Notes: a model not told the origin generated them from the sequence alone. 25,764 nucleotides of DNA from Porphyromonadaceae bacterium UBA3318 (GCA_002361235.1 DESI01000067.1:1-25764), one strand, 5' to 3'; positions 1 through 8,107 are shown, counted from the first letter of the stretch. Made by a program: numbers and translations.

Positions 1-102
1 GAGATTGCTTGCGGATTTTAGGAAATATATAAAATATATATTATATACACAATAGCTGAAATAAAGTTTTGACTTATTTGCTGGTATTCTTATAATGAAA
101 CA

Positions 103-137
103 AATCGAGGCCGCCGGGGGGTGCGGCGGCCTCGATT
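103..137 (-). terminator. Hairpin terminator of the outer-membrane protein gene
   Basis: A perfect 14-bp GC-rich stem (arms 103-116 and 124-137) encloses a 7-base loop. It lies 19 bases past the stop codon of the minus-strand barrel gene. Read on the minus strand, the stem is followed by a moderately T-rich stretch (TTGTTTCATTAT). Position and shape fit a rho-independent terminator, although the U tract is imperfect. Bases 1-102 to its left are AT-rich and show no gene. Confidence 0.75.
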
Positions 138-156
138 ATGCTTGTGAGTGTGATGT

Positions 157-741
157 TTAGAAATGGATGCCGACGAATACGTTCAGTGTGTTGTAAACCA
201 CAGAACTGCTGTCGTAGTAGTCGTAATCTTCATCGACGCCGGATGAGTACAGACCGTAACGCAGGCCTACGTCAAGACCGAATTTGTTGGTGAAGTTGAA
301 CGTGCATCCGGCCATAGGTGCGAAATGGAAGCAACCTTCTTCATCCATACCCTGATAGCCGCCGCCGATGCGAAGACCTACAAATGGAGAGATCTTCTTG
401 GTGCGCAGGATGTTGTAACGGGCTTCGGCAAACACTGTGAATATGCCGCCGATTTCGGCTGAACTATCGTTATAACTTCCGGGGTACTCCTTTTCATAAT
501 ATCCCAATAGATTGGCCTCGAAGCCGGCGCCCAAGAACAGTCCTTTGAACAGTTCTATACCGTGGGTAGTGGATATGGCGTAATTGTATCCGAGTCCGTC
601 TACTTCCGTCTCATCTGTGGAGGGGAAAAACACACCGCCGCCTGTGTCCACATATCCCTTGTACTTGATGTCGATATCCACTGCCGATGCTGATACGGCG
701 GTGACGAGTGCCAGAACGGCTGTCAGTAAGATTTTTTTCAT
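157..741 (-). CDS. Small outer-membrane beta-barrel protein
   Basis: A 194-residue protein predicted to sit in the outer membrane; its exact role is unknown. The start at 741 is chosen because it gives a clean signal peptide: MKK, then a hydrophobic core, then ASA before VD at about residue 20. An in-frame start 12 codons upstream would spoil it. The mature part alternates aromatic and polar residues in short Gly-rich strands (for example FVGLRIGGGY) and ends in FVGIHF, the terminal-Phe signature recognised by the BAM machinery. Length and pattern resemble OmpX/OprF-N-like eight-stranded barrels. It follows the fabF-type gene in the same direction, but a hairpin near the fabF stop and its own -7 motif suggest separate transcription. 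The acidic, Tyr-rich stretch near residues 160-170 is probably an extracellular loop. Confidence 0.8.
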   Translation of the reverse strand: MKKILLTAVLALVTAVSASAVDIDIKYKGYVDTGGGVFFPSTDETEVDGLGYNYAISTTHGIELFKGLFLGAGFEANLLGYYEKEYPGSYNDSSAEIGGIFTVFAEARYNILRTKKISPFVGLRIGGGYQGMDEEGCFHFAPMAGCTFNFTNKFGLDVGLRYGLYSSGVDEDYDYYDSSSVVYNTLNVFVGIHF

Positions 742-774
742 ATATCTCTTGATTGTTAGATTAAGATTTATGTG

Positions 775-782
775 CAAAATTA
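775..782 (-). promoter_or_regulatory. Putative -7 element for the barrel protein gene
   Basis: On the minus strand this reads TAATTTTG, a match to the Bacteroidota -7 consensus TAnnTTTG. It lies 33 bases before the chosen start codon. No TTTG at the expected -33 distance is visible, so the call rests on the -7 box alone. The surrounding 742-830 region is AT-rich. Confidence 0.45.
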
Positions 783-873
783 ATAAAAATATGCAATATT
801 AAAAATAATTTAACAATCAAAGATGTCTTGCCTCCCTGACGTCCAGGCTGCTTGCTGCAATGAATAATAGGCG

Positions 874-912
874 GCAAGTCTCTGACAGCACAACAGTTAT
901 GTCAGAGCTTGC
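874..912 (-). terminator. Imperfect hairpin across the fabF-type stop codon
   Basis: Arms 874-886 and 901-912 pair over 12 bp with one bulged base and a 14-base loop. The right arm includes the stop codon of the ketosynthase gene. No U-run follows on the minus strand, so this is a weak terminator or an mRNA-end structure rather than a clear intrinsic terminator. Confidence 0.3.
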
Positions 913-2122
913 GGATCACCAGGGCGCTGTTGGTGCCGCCGAAGCCGAAGGAGTTGGACAGGATGATGTTCAGGTCCTTGTCGACGGTGACGGGGGTGAT
1001 GTTCAGGCCTTCGCTGAATTCGTCGGGGTTCTCGAAGTTGATATTCGGGGCCACGAATCCGTTGCGCATCATGATGACACTGTACACTATCTCCGAGGCG
1101 CCGGCCATCCAGCATTCGTGGCCGGTCATTGACTTGGTGGAGCTGATCAGCGCTTTCTTACCCTTGAACAGACGGCCGAGGGCAATGGCCTCGAACTTGT
1201 CGCCCTGAGGCGTGGAGGTGGCGTGGGCGTTGATATAGTCGATGTCGTCAGGGGTGACTCCGGCATCCTCCATGGCGCGCGACATGGCCAGGATGGAGCC
1301 GTCGTCGCTGGGCTGCGAGATACCGCCGCCGTTCGATGAGAAACCGTAACCGGTCACTTCGGCCAATATCGTGGCTCCGCGTGCCACGGCGTGGTCATAG
1401 TCCTCGAGCACCAGTGCCGCCGCGCCGCCGCTTGGTATCAGGCCGTCGCGGTCGCGGTCGAACGGGCGCGACGACTTCTCCGGCGCGTCCATGCGCGTTG
1501 AGAATGCGTTCAACGCGTCGAACGACGACATGCTGTACTGGTTCGTTTCCTGGGCGCCGCCGGCTAAGACCATGTCCTGCAGACCCTGTTTGATCATCAT
1601 ATAGGCCAGTCCGATGGAGTGCGATCCGCTGGCGCAGGCCGCCGAGATGGTCATGTTGATCCCTTTCAGATGGAAGATGGTGCTCAGGTTCATGTTCACC
1701 GTCGAGTTCATGGACTGGAATATCAGTCCGGAGCCGATCATGGCCGAGTCGCGTTCCTTCTCCATGATGGTGTGCGAGTCGATTACGGCCTTTGCCGACG
1801 AATCGTTGCCGAAAATCACGCCCACTTCGTTGTCGCGCAGATACTCGTCGGAAACGCCGGCCATTCTGAATGCCTCGGCCGAAGCCATGTAGGCGTATTC
1901 GGCCTCCTCTGACAGCGACTGACGCTGACGGCGGTCAAGGACGCCCTTCAGCTTGGGCCGCTCCACCTTGCCTACAAGACCGGAACGGTAACCGTAGTCC
2001 ATGCGTTCCTGATCCACACTGATGCCTGACCGGCCGGCACGCAACGATTCGCATACTTCGTCCACGTTGTTGCCGATGCACGACCATATTCCTATACCTG
2101 TGATAACTACTCTTCTGCTCAT
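902..2122 (-). CDS. Beta-ketoacyl-ACP synthase, FabF-like, aryl polyene type
   Basis: A 406-residue condensing enzyme that would extend an acyl-ACP by decarboxylative Claisen condensation with malonyl-ACP. The Cys-His-His triad is visible: C163 in SAACASGSHS, H300 in NAHATSTPQGD, and H335 in MTGHECWMAGASE. The last motif departs from the GHLLGAAG form of housekeeping FabF and resembles pigment-cluster ketosynthases. The C-terminal SNSFGFGGTN motif is intact. The start is set at the ATG giving MSRRVVITG; an upstream in-frame TTG falls inside a 23-bp tandem duplication. It is the last gene of a tyrosine ammonia-lyase/FabG/FabF operon, so it probably elongates a coumaroyl-type starter rather than serving bulk fatty acid synthesis. 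That substrate is inferred. Confidence 0.88.
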   Translation of the reverse strand: MSRRVVITGIGIWSCIGNNVDEVCESLRAGRSGISVDQERMDYGYRSGLVGKVERPKLKGVLDRRQRQSLSEEAEYAYMASAEAFRMAGVSDEYLRDNEVGVIFGNDSSAKAVIDSHTIMEKERDSAMIGSGLIFQSMNSTVNMNLSTIFHLKGINMTISAACASGSHSIGLAYMMIKQGLQDMVLAGGAQETNQYSMSSFDALNAFSTRMDAPEKSSRPFDRDRDGLIPSGGAAALVLEDYDHAVARGATILAEVTGYGFSSNGGGISQPSDDGSILAMSRAMEDAGVTPDDIDYINAHATSTPQGDKFEAIALGRLFKGKKALISSTKSMTGHECWMAGASEIVYSVIMMRNGFVAPNINFENPDEFSEGLNITPVTVDKDLNIILSNSFGFGGTNSALVIRKL

Positions 2123-2163
2123 ATACTGTGTCAATACAGAATCATATACTGTGTCAATACAGA
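2119..2163. repeat. Tandem 23-bp duplication at the fabG/fabF junction
   Basis: A 22-base block (2119-2140) recurs exactly at 2142-2163, giving a 23-base period. It covers the last codons and stop of the reductase gene and the start codon of the ketosynthase gene. Collapsing it would leave the two genes 8 bases apart; the duplication stretches the gap to 31 bases. Confidence 0.9.
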
Positions 2164-2882
2164 CCGCCGTTGATGGATATGGTCTGTCCGGTGATGTAAG
2201 ATGCTTTGGGTGAGACGAGGAAAGATACGAGATCAGCCACTTCCTGAGGTTCGCCGAAGCGGTGCATGGGCACTGTCTTCTTGAGTTCGGCTTCGTTCAG
2301 GTCCTTGGTCATGTCGCTGTGTATGAATCCGGGAGCGACGGCATTGACCGTGACCTTGCGGAGCGCCACCTCCTGGGCCAGCGCCTTCATGGCGCCGATC
2401 ATGGCGGCTTTGGCAGCCGAGTAATTGCTCTGGCCGGGCAGGCCCTTCAGGCCCGACAGCGAGGCGATATTGACGATGCGGCCGTTGCGGTGCGTTATCA
2501 TGTTCTTCAGCAGACGGCGCGTCACGAAGAAGAATCCGTTGAGCGAGGCGCCCATCACGCGGTTCCATTGTTCTGTCTCCATGAACACCATCAGGTTGTC
2601 GCTTCGCACGCCGGCATTGTTGACCAGCACCGAGATATATTCGTCGGGATGACGCTCCTCCCACTGCTCCAATGCTTCGTCCACCGTATGTTCCTCGGTC
2701 ACGTCGAAAGGCAGGAGTTCCCCTTCGCCGCCGGCAGCTTCGATGGCCTGAAGCGTTTCCTTGGCAGCCTCGGCGTTGCTGCGGTAATTTATTATGACAT
2801 GGTATCCGTCGGCGGCCAGCTGGCTGGCTATGGCCGCTCCGATGCCGCGGGAGCCGCCTGTGACCAATGCGTATTTTTTCAT
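2154..2882 (-). CDS. 3-oxoacyl-ACP reductase, FabG-like SDR
   Basis: A 242-residue short-chain dehydrogenase/reductase that would reduce 3-oxoacyl-ACP to 3-hydroxyacyl-ACP with NADPH. The Rossmann motif TGGSRGIG (residues 8-15), NNAG (88-91) and the catalytic set S141, Y154, K158 (YSAAK) are all present. The protein ends in ITGQTISINGGLY, typical of FabG. Its ATG overlaps the stop of the ammonia-lyase gene by four bases (ATGA), which indicates translational coupling. With the downstream ketosynthase it forms an elongation pair of the aryl polyene kind. A housekeeping FabG role cannot be excluded from sequence alone, but the context argues against it. Confidence 0.88.
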   Translation of the reverse strand: MKKYALVTGGSRGIGAAIASQLAADGYHVIINYRSNAEAAKETLQAIEAAGGEGELLPFDVTEEHTVDEALEQWEERHPDEYISVLVNNAGVRSDNLMVFMETEQWNRVMGASLNGFFFVTRRLLKNMITHRNGRIVNIASLSGLKGLPGQSNYSAAKAAMIGAMKALAQEVALRKVTVNAVAPGFIHSDMTKDLNEAELKKTVPMHRFGEPQEVADLVSFLVSPKASYITGQTISINGGLY

Positions 2883-4399
2883 TTCAGATAGTCTATGATG
2901 TTGGTGCGCAGGTATTGCTCGGTCTCGGCAACTTCGCGGTAGAATGGCGTGTCCTCCACGAACAGCGGGCAGATGGCGCGCACGTCGTCATACAGACGGC
3001 GCGTGACGGGCGACAGCCTGTCGGCTATCTTCAGGCAGTCGGTGGCCTGGGCCAGCGCGATGAAAAGGATGGAGCAAACCTGATATGCGTTGTCTATTAC
3101 CTGACGGCAGAGCAGGGCGCTGTTGGTGCCCATGCTCACTATGTCCTGGTTGTCGTTGTTGTTGGGGATTGTGTGCACGTAGTTGGGCATGGCCAGCGTC
3201 TGGCATTCGGCCGTGGTGGACGTGGCGGTGAACTGGCATGCCTGCATACCGTAGTTCAGGCCCAGGGTGCCGAGGTTGAGGAAGGGAGGCAGGATGCCGT
3301 TGATGCGGTCGTGGAACAGGTAGTTGAGCTGACGCTCGGCCGTCTGGGTCAGACGCACCACGGCTATCTTCATCTTGTCGGCTTCCAGCGAGATGTAGTC
3401 GCCGTGGAAGTTGCCGCCGTGGTAAATATTCTTGGAGTCGTGATCGATGATAGGATTGTCGCAGGCGGAGTTGAGTTCGTTCTCAAGCACGCGCGCCGAA
3501 TTGTCGAGCACCTCGTATATCGGGCCGTATATCTGCGGGATGCAGCGCAGCGAATAGTATGCCTGCACCTTATGTTCGAAGTAATCGCCCTGGTTCCTGG
3601 CGGGATCGTACAGTTCGTGCTCACGCTTCTGCAGGCATTGGCTTCCCTCGCTGGCCTCGCGCAGCCAGCGGGCTATGACCTGCTGGCCGTACTGGCGGCG
3701 CGGCTCGTTTTCCTCTACCGACATGTAGTCGTCGAACGACGAGGCTATCTCGTTCATCCATGCGCCGAACACCGTGGCGTAACGCAACAGGTTCTCGGCA
3801 TAATACTGGTTCACGATCGAGATTCCTGTCATTACCGAAGTGCCGTTCGTGACCGACAGACCCTCGCGGATGTATATCTGCATCGGCGTGAGGCCGCATT
3901 CCGTCATCACTTCGGCAGTGGGGCGCCATTCGCCGTGATAATGCACCTTGCCTTCGCCTATGAGGCACAGGGCTATGTGGGCCAGCTGCACCAGGTCGCC
4001 GCTGGCGCCTACGCTGCCGTGGCGGGGTATGAACGGATATATGCCGCGGTTGATGAACTCGGTCAGCAACTCCACTACCGAGGGATGGATGCCCGAACGG
4101 CCCTGCAGGAACGTGCCGGCGCGCGCTATCATCGCGCTCTTTACCTCGATGTCGCTCAGAGGCTCGCCCGCGCCTGTGCTGTGGCTGCGGATTATGTTGT
4201 ATTGCAGGTCGGTAAGGTACTTGTCGTCAACACGCCACTGGGCCATGGGGCCGAAACCCGTGTTGATACCGTAGATAACCTTGTCCTTTACGAATTCGCT
4301 TAGGAACTGATATGAATCGGCGCACTTGCGCATACCCTCGTCCGAGGGCTGAAAAACGGCGTTGCCAAAAATGTTGGTGTATACTTCGGTTAATTTCAT
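2879..4399 (-). CDS. Tyrosine ammonia-lyase (HAL/PAL/TAL family)
   Basis: A 506-residue cytosolic lyase that would deaminate an aromatic amino acid, most likely L-tyrosine to p-coumarate. The MIO-forming Ala-Ser-Gly triad is at residues 132-134 within GSVGASGDL. The protein closely follows my recollection of the characterised Flavobacterium johnsoniae TAL: VIYGINTGFGPMAQ, the selectivity region IRSHSTGAGEPL (FjTAL has IRSHSSGTGKPL), YHGGNFHGDYISLE, and IPNNNDNQDIVSMGTNSA. No hutU, hutI or ftcD accompanies it, which argues against histidine catabolism. It heads an operon with overlapping FabG-like and adjacent FabF-like genes, so the coumarate probably feeds an aryl polyene or flexirubin-type pigment. 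Histidine ammonia-lyase is the main alternative. Confidence 0.88.
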   Translation of the reverse strand: MKLTEVYTNIFGNAVFQPSDEGMRKCADSYQFLSEFVKDKVIYGINTGFGPMAQWRVDDKYLTDLQYNIIRSHSTGAGEPLSDIEVKSAMIARAGTFLQGRSGIHPSVVELLTEFINRGIYPFIPRHGSVGASGDLVQLAHIALCLIGEGKVHYHGEWRPTAEVMTECGLTPMQIYIREGLSVTNGTSVMTGISIVNQYYAENLLRYATVFGAWMNEIASSFDDYMSVEENEPRRQYGQQVIARWLREASEGSQCLQKREHELYDPARNQGDYFEHKVQAYYSLRCIPQIYGPIYEVLDNSARVLENELNSACDNPIIDHDSKNIYHGGNFHGDYISLEADKMKIAVVRLTQTAERQLNYLFHDRINGILPPFLNLGTLGLNYGMQACQFTATSTTAECQTLAMPNYVHTIPNNNDNQDIVSMGTNSALLCRQVIDNAYQVCSILFIALAQATDCLKIADRLSPVTRRLYDDVRAICPLFVEDTPFYREVAETEQYLRTNIIDYLK

Positions 4400-4502
4400 T
4401 CTGAAAATGTAATAGTTATTGTTGCCGGCATACGGAGTCTATGCACAGATGTGGTAATAGACTTTGTTTCAGTGCTGACACAATAAAGTCGACTTTGAGT
4501 TG

Positions 4503-4510
4503 CAAAGTTA
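4503..4510 (-). promoter_or_regulatory. Putative -7 element of the ammonia-lyase operon
   Basis: It reads TAACTTTG on the minus strand, a full match to TAnnTTTG. It would start transcription near 4496 and give a leader of roughly 95 bases. The -33 region is only A/T-rich, without a clear TTTG. I see no gene in the rest of the 4400-4624 spacer. Confidence 0.5.
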
Positions 4511-4624
4511 CGAAAATTATGCAATACTAAAAAATTTCGGAAGCAATCCGATATGTCAAATAGGCAAAAAATGTCCGAAATCGGTATCGGGAAGACTTTG
4601 AGCGTATTTATGAGGAGCGTTGCC

Positions 4625-5116
4625 TTAGTGGAGTTCGATTACCTCGCAGTCGCGTATGTCGGAGCCGTCGATGGTGAGGCGCAGCAACGTGCGGCATGAC
4701 TGCCATCCCTGACGGCCCGCGGCGCCGGGGTTGAGGTGCAGCAGCTGCAGCTCCTTGTCGTACACAACTTTGAGGATATGCGAGTGTCCCCCGACCACGA
4801 TATCCGGCTTTATTTCATTAATCAGCAGTTTCATTCCCGGCGCCCAGCGGCCCGGATAGCCGGTGATGTGCTGCATCATCACCTTGCACTCCTCGCATTG
4901 GAACACGGCGGTGCTCTCCGTGATCCAGCGCACGTCCTGGCCGTCGATATTGCCGTAGACGGCGTGCACGGTCGGAACCAGGGCCTGAAGTTTCTGTATT
5001 ATCTCCGGGTCGCCCACGTCGCCGGCGTGCCACACCTCGTCGCACTCTTTGAAATATTCCGTAAACCGCCGGTCCCACACCCCGTGCGTGTCGCTCAGTA
5101 TCCCTATCCGTTTCAT
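4625..5116 (-). CDS. YfcE/MJ0936-type metallophosphodiesterase
   Basis: A 163-residue calcineurin-like phosphoesterase, the usual length of the small YfcE/MJ0936 group that hydrolyses phosphodiesters with two metal ions. Metal ligands are visible in order: D9 and H11 (LSDTHG), D33 (HAGDVGD), N56 (GNID), H83 (MQHITGYPG), and H111 and H113 (GGHSHILKV). The end motif LNPGAAG is typical. There is no signal peptide, so it is cytosolic. It starts 17 bases after the AlkD-like gene and probably shares its transcript. The physiological substrate cannot be told from sequence. Confidence 0.88.
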   Translation of the reverse strand: MKRIGILSDTHGVWDRRFTEYFKECDEVWHAGDVGDPEIIQKLQALVPTVHAVYGNIDGQDVRWITESTAVFQCEECKVMMQHITGYPGRWAPGMKLLINEIKPDIVVGGHSHILKVVYDKELQLLHLNPGAAGRQGWQSCRTLLRLTIDGSDIRDCEVIELH

Positions 5117-5133
5117 TACTGATTGCTAATTGA

Positions 5134-5892
5134 TTATTGTCGTTTGAGCCAATATTGTCGTTCCGGTTCGGGGAGGCGTTCTATGGCGTAACGGAGCGTG
5201 GTGCGCGACATCTCGTGGTAATGTGCTTCGAGGTAGTCGAGCAGAAGTTCCTGGTCGACCTTGCCCGCCTCGCGCAGCATCCAGCCCACAGCCTTGCGCA
5301 TCAGGTCGTGGGGATGATGCAGCAGCTTGTCGGCAAGCCGGAAAGTGTCGTCGGTCTGTCCGGCGCGCATAAGGCGCCATGTGGTCACCATGCCTATGCG
5401 TTGCTCCCACAGGTTGTCGGAGGACGCGAGGCGGTCGAGAATGCCGTGGTCGGGCATCGTGCCGTCGGCCTGGGGATAAAGCAGCCATTCGCCCACTATT
5501 TTGGTGCATGTCATGTCCACTAAGTCCCAGTTGTTGGCCTGACGCGCATGGCGCAGGTAGAAGTCAACCACCTCCTTGCGTCTTTCGGCATGAATGGTCT
5601 GCGGGTCGCGTTTCCGGGGCAACGCCGCTTTCATTTCCTCCACCAGCAGCATGAAGCCCGCGAAGCGGACCTCGTGCCATTCGGAGTAAAGCAGTTTCTC
5701 GATTTCCTCAAATGGTACGTCCAGACGGGCCTCGTGGACAACCATTCGTGTCTGCGGGCATTTCAGTCCAAGGAACCTGTCGCCCTCGCCGTAATCGCCT
5801 TTACCGGTCTTGAAAAAACGGCTCAGGTTCCGCGCCTGGCGTTCGTCGCCCATCTGCTCCAAAGTGCAATATATATCTTCGGCCGTTGTCAT
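5134..5892 (-). CDS. AlkD-like DNA alkylation repair glycosylase
   Basis: A 252-residue all-helical HEAT-like protein of the AlkD family, which excises 3-methyl- and 7-methyl-purines without base flipping. The positions matching the Bacillus cereus AlkD residues W109, D113, R148 and W187 are present at constant offsets: W122 and D126 in NNWDLVD, R165 in LWEQR, and W204 in AVGWMLRE. The surrounding text (KTGKGDYGEGDRFLG, VRFAGFMLL) also follows the family. The start at 5892 gives the natural N-terminus. A -7 box lies almost directly upstream. The gene is followed closely by the phosphodiesterase gene. Confidence 0.88.
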   Translation of the reverse strand: MTTAEDIYCTLEQMGDERQARNLSRFFKTGKGDYGEGDRFLGLKCPQTRMVVHEARLDVPFEEIEKLLYSEWHEVRFAGFMLLVEEMKAALPRKRDPQTIHAERRKEVVDFYLRHARQANNWDLVDMTCTKIVGEWLLYPQADGTMPDHGILDRLASSDNLWEQRIGMVTTWRLMRAGQTDDTFRLADKLLHHPHDLMRKAVGWMLREAGKVDQELLLDYLEAHYHEMSRTTLRYAIERLPEPERQYWLKRQ

Positions 5893-5900
5893 AACGGCTG

Positions 5901-5908
5901 CAAAGATA
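5901..5908 (-). promoter_or_regulatory. Putative -7 element for the alkD-like gene
   Basis: It reads TATCTTTG on the minus strand, matching TAnnTTTG, and lies 8 bases before the ATG. If it is used, the transcript would be nearly leaderless. No clear -33 box is seen. Confidence 0.4.
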
Positions 5909-5961
5909 CAAAAAATCTTTATTTAAGAAGAAACAATGCCTAAATACTAATTGCCGGTCGA

Positions 5962-6786
5962 TTACTCATCGTGCGATGGAATTTCGGCGATGGACCCGGT
6001 ATGAGCCGGAGTCTTTTCCTGCTGGAACAGCCATGTCAGGAATGTCGGGGAATTGAAGGCGAACGACCAGCATTCGTGTCCTACGCCGGCGAATTCCACG
6101 TATTTCACCGTTGCGCCGATGGCGTCGAGCGTCTTGAAGGCCTCGCGACTCGCCACGGCCGGCACTTCCTCGTCCTGGTCGCCATGGAATATCAGGAAAT
6201 TCACCCCTTTGGCATTTTTAAGTCGGTCGGGATTGACGGCGCCGCAGATGGGCACCGCCGCGGCGAATACGTCAGGATAGCGGCACACTAAGTCGTATGT
6301 GGCTATGCCCCCCATAGAGAGCCCCACCAGGTAGATGCGGCTGCGGTCAATCGGGTTTTCGGCCACAACCTTATTGATCAGTTCCATCAGTGTCTTTTCG
6401 GTCTGTGTTTCCTTAGGTTCGGGCGCTCCGTGCCGGAACGAGCGCGGGTCGATGTTGCCGGTCCAGGTCTTGCGTGTCTGCGGGAACAGCACGAAGGCCG
6501 GATAGGTCTCCTCGTTGGCCGGATTGGTAAACAGCGACGCGCCGTTGGTCAATTGTCTTTCGTTGTCGTCGCCGCGCTCGCCCCATCCGTGCAGGAACAC
6601 GACCAGCGGATATTCGGACACGCCGGGTTTGGCTTTGGGCGACAGCAGGCGATACGGCATCTTTTTATGACTGCCGTCGGTGAACACTTCCTTTTTGTAT
6701 GCCTGATTCAGGTTGATGCTCTGCGCCGAGACAGACAATGGCAAAGCGGCAAAAATCAATAACAATATGGTAACAATACGATTCAT
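5962..6786 (-). CDS. Secreted alpha/beta hydrolase (esterase/peptidase-like)
   Basis: A 274-residue protein with a signal peptide (hydrophobic residues 4-20, cleavage near SAQ). The alpha/beta-hydrolase core shows the HGWGERGDDN oxyanion region (residues 66-75), the nucleophile elbow GLSMGG with S157, an acidic residue D205 in HGDQDEEVP, and H237 in GVGHECW. This layout matches periplasmic polysaccharide-associated or PHB-depolymerase-like esterases annotated as prolyl-oligopeptidase-family hydrolases in Bacteroidetes. It is probably periplasmic or surface exposed and may remove ester groups from dietary or envelope glycans, but the substrate is unknown. It is separated from the alkD-like gene by 69 bases that hold a -7 box, so the two may be transcribed separately. 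Confidence 0.82.
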   Translation of the reverse strand: MNRIVTILLLIFAALPLSVSAQSINLNQAYKKEVFTDGSHKKMPYRLLSPKAKPGVSEYPLVVFLHGWGERGDDNERQLTNGASLFTNPANEETYPAFVLFPQTRKTWTGNIDPRSFRHGAPEPKETQTEKTLMELINKVVAENPIDRSRIYLVGLSMGGIATYDLVCRYPDVFAAAVPICGAVNPDRLKNAKGVNFLIFHGDQDEEVPAVASREAFKTLDAIGATVKYVEFAGVGHECWSFAFNSPTFLTWLFQQEKTPAHTGSIAEIPSHDE

Positions 6787-6830
6787 ATCCTCAGGGTTTT
6801 ATATCAAAACACCCGGGACCCCGAATCGGT

Positions 6831-8099
6831 TTATTCGTAGCGGAGGGTTTCGGCGGGGGAGATGCGGGCTACGAGCCAGGAGGGGAGGATCAGGGCGAGC
6901 CAGACCACCAGAAGGACGCCGAGGTTCAGGATCAGGATCTGCAGCCAGGAGATGTCGACGGGCACGAAGTCGATGTAGTATGATTCGGGGTCAAGGTGCA
7001 GAAAATGGTATTTGTCCTGCAGCCACAGAAACAGCAGCATCGCCACGTTGCCGATGGCCAGTCCCCGGATGGTGATCTTCAGCGACAGATAGATGAACAC
7101 CCTGCGAACCTGTCGGGCCGGCGCTCCGAGCGCCCGCAGCAGTCCTATGAATCGCTTCTTGTCCAGAATTATGATAAGCAGTCCGGAAATCAGAGTGATG
7201 ATGGCCACGAACGTCATCAGTGTCAGCACCACGGCTACGTTGGTGTCGAGCAACGCCAGCCAGTTGAAATATCCCGCTCCCTGTATCATGGCGTTCTCAA
7301 GCCGCATGGGGCGGAATATCAGCCCCGTGGCGTATGCTCCGGCCAGATGGCGGCTCAGGTCGGCGGTATATTCCGAAATGTTGCGGAAATCGTCGGTATG
7401 TATCGCCAGGCTCGTGCCCTGGTCCGAGCGAAGCTCGCCGAGACGCTGCAGCAGCGACAGCGAACCGTAGGCAAACACCTTGTCGTAATTGTCGAAATGC
7501 GAGTTGAATATGGCCGCCACTTTCAGCGGGCGCACACGCAGCTCGTTGGTCATGAAATAGGTGTCGATGCGGTCGCCCACCTTCAGTCCCAGGCGTCGTG
7601 CCGTTATCTCCGAGATTACTACCTGATTGGCGTTCTCAGGCTTGGAATAGTCCGGAATCTTGCCGCTTACCAGGCTGGAGGACAGGAAATCGTTGATGCC
7701 TTTACCCTCCAGACTGCGGAAATAGATCCCCTGGAAGTCGGAGCGGGTCTTGAAGATGCCCGGCACCGACAGCTGCAGCGAGTAATCGGACACGTAAGGA
7801 GTCTCGTCCAGAATCTTTTTAAGCGAAGGGGTGAGCGCGACGAGGTTGTCTTCGTCGTCCGAGGTCTGGAGCGTATAGGCCGATATATGGGCGTTGAAGC
7901 CCGTGACCTTGGCGGTGATCTCGCGCTTGAAACCCGACACGATGGCCAGTGCCGCCAGCATCACGGCAACGGAGAGGGCCACTGCGGCTATGGCAACCTT
8001 GACCGTCGGAGCACCCCCGCGTCGACCGCGTCCCGTGCCGCCCTTAAGCGACCCGCGACCGGGCGATATGCTGCGCGCCAGATATAACGGATAATTCAT
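6831..8099 (-). CDS. LolC/LolE-type ABC transporter permease (FtsX family)
   Basis: A 422-residue inner-membrane permease. The start at 8099 gives MNYPLYLARSI, the usual amphipathic N-terminus of Bacteroidetes LolE-like proteins; in-frame residues further upstream are not conserved-looking. One membrane helix (about 33-55) precedes a large MacB-like periplasmic domain of about 220 residues. Three C-terminal helices follow, with the FtsX signature KKRFIGLLRALGAPARQVRRVF and the ending ARISPAETLRYE. By family it would act with an ATPase to extract lipoproteins or drive an envelope process; no ATPase gene is adjacent. The Gly/Arg-rich stretch at residues 14-29 before the first helix is unusual. 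Confidence 0.85.
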   Translation of the reverse strand: MNYPLYLARSISPGRGSLKGGTGRGRRGGAPTVKVAIAAVALSVAVMLAALAIVSGFKREITAKVTGFNAHISAYTLQTSDDEDNLVALTPSLKKILDETPYVSDYSLQLSVPGIFKTRSDFQGIYFRSLEGKGINDFLSSSLVSGKIPDYSKPENANQVVISEITARRLGLKVGDRIDTYFMTNELRVRPLKVAAIFNSHFDNYDKVFAYGSLSLLQRLGELRSDQGTSLAIHTDDFRNISEYTADLSRHLAGAYATGLIFRPMRLENAMIQGAGYFNWLALLDTNVAVVLTLMTFVAIITLISGLLIIILDKKRFIGLLRALGAPARQVRRVFIYLSLKITIRGLAIGNVAMLLFLWLQDKYHFLHLDPESYYIDFVPVDISWLQILILNLGVLLVVWLALILPSWLVARISPAETLRYE

Positions 8100-8107
8100 T
8101 TCGAAGA

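Noticed and set aside
860..1132. Plus-strand open frames over the ketosynthase 3' end
   Set aside because: Antisense shadows; the fabF-type frame is intact with catalytic residues and the C-terminal FGFGGTN motif there.
2867..4303. 478-codon plus-strand frame opposite the ammonia-lyase
   Set aside because: Shadow frame; the minus strand has the complete MIO lyase with strong motifs.
2879..4399. Histidine ammonia-lyase (hutH) call
   Set aside because: The S-H pair at residues 72-73 is HAL-like in isolation, but the flexirubin-type TAL of Flavobacterium has the same IRSHS context, and there are no hut genes nearby.
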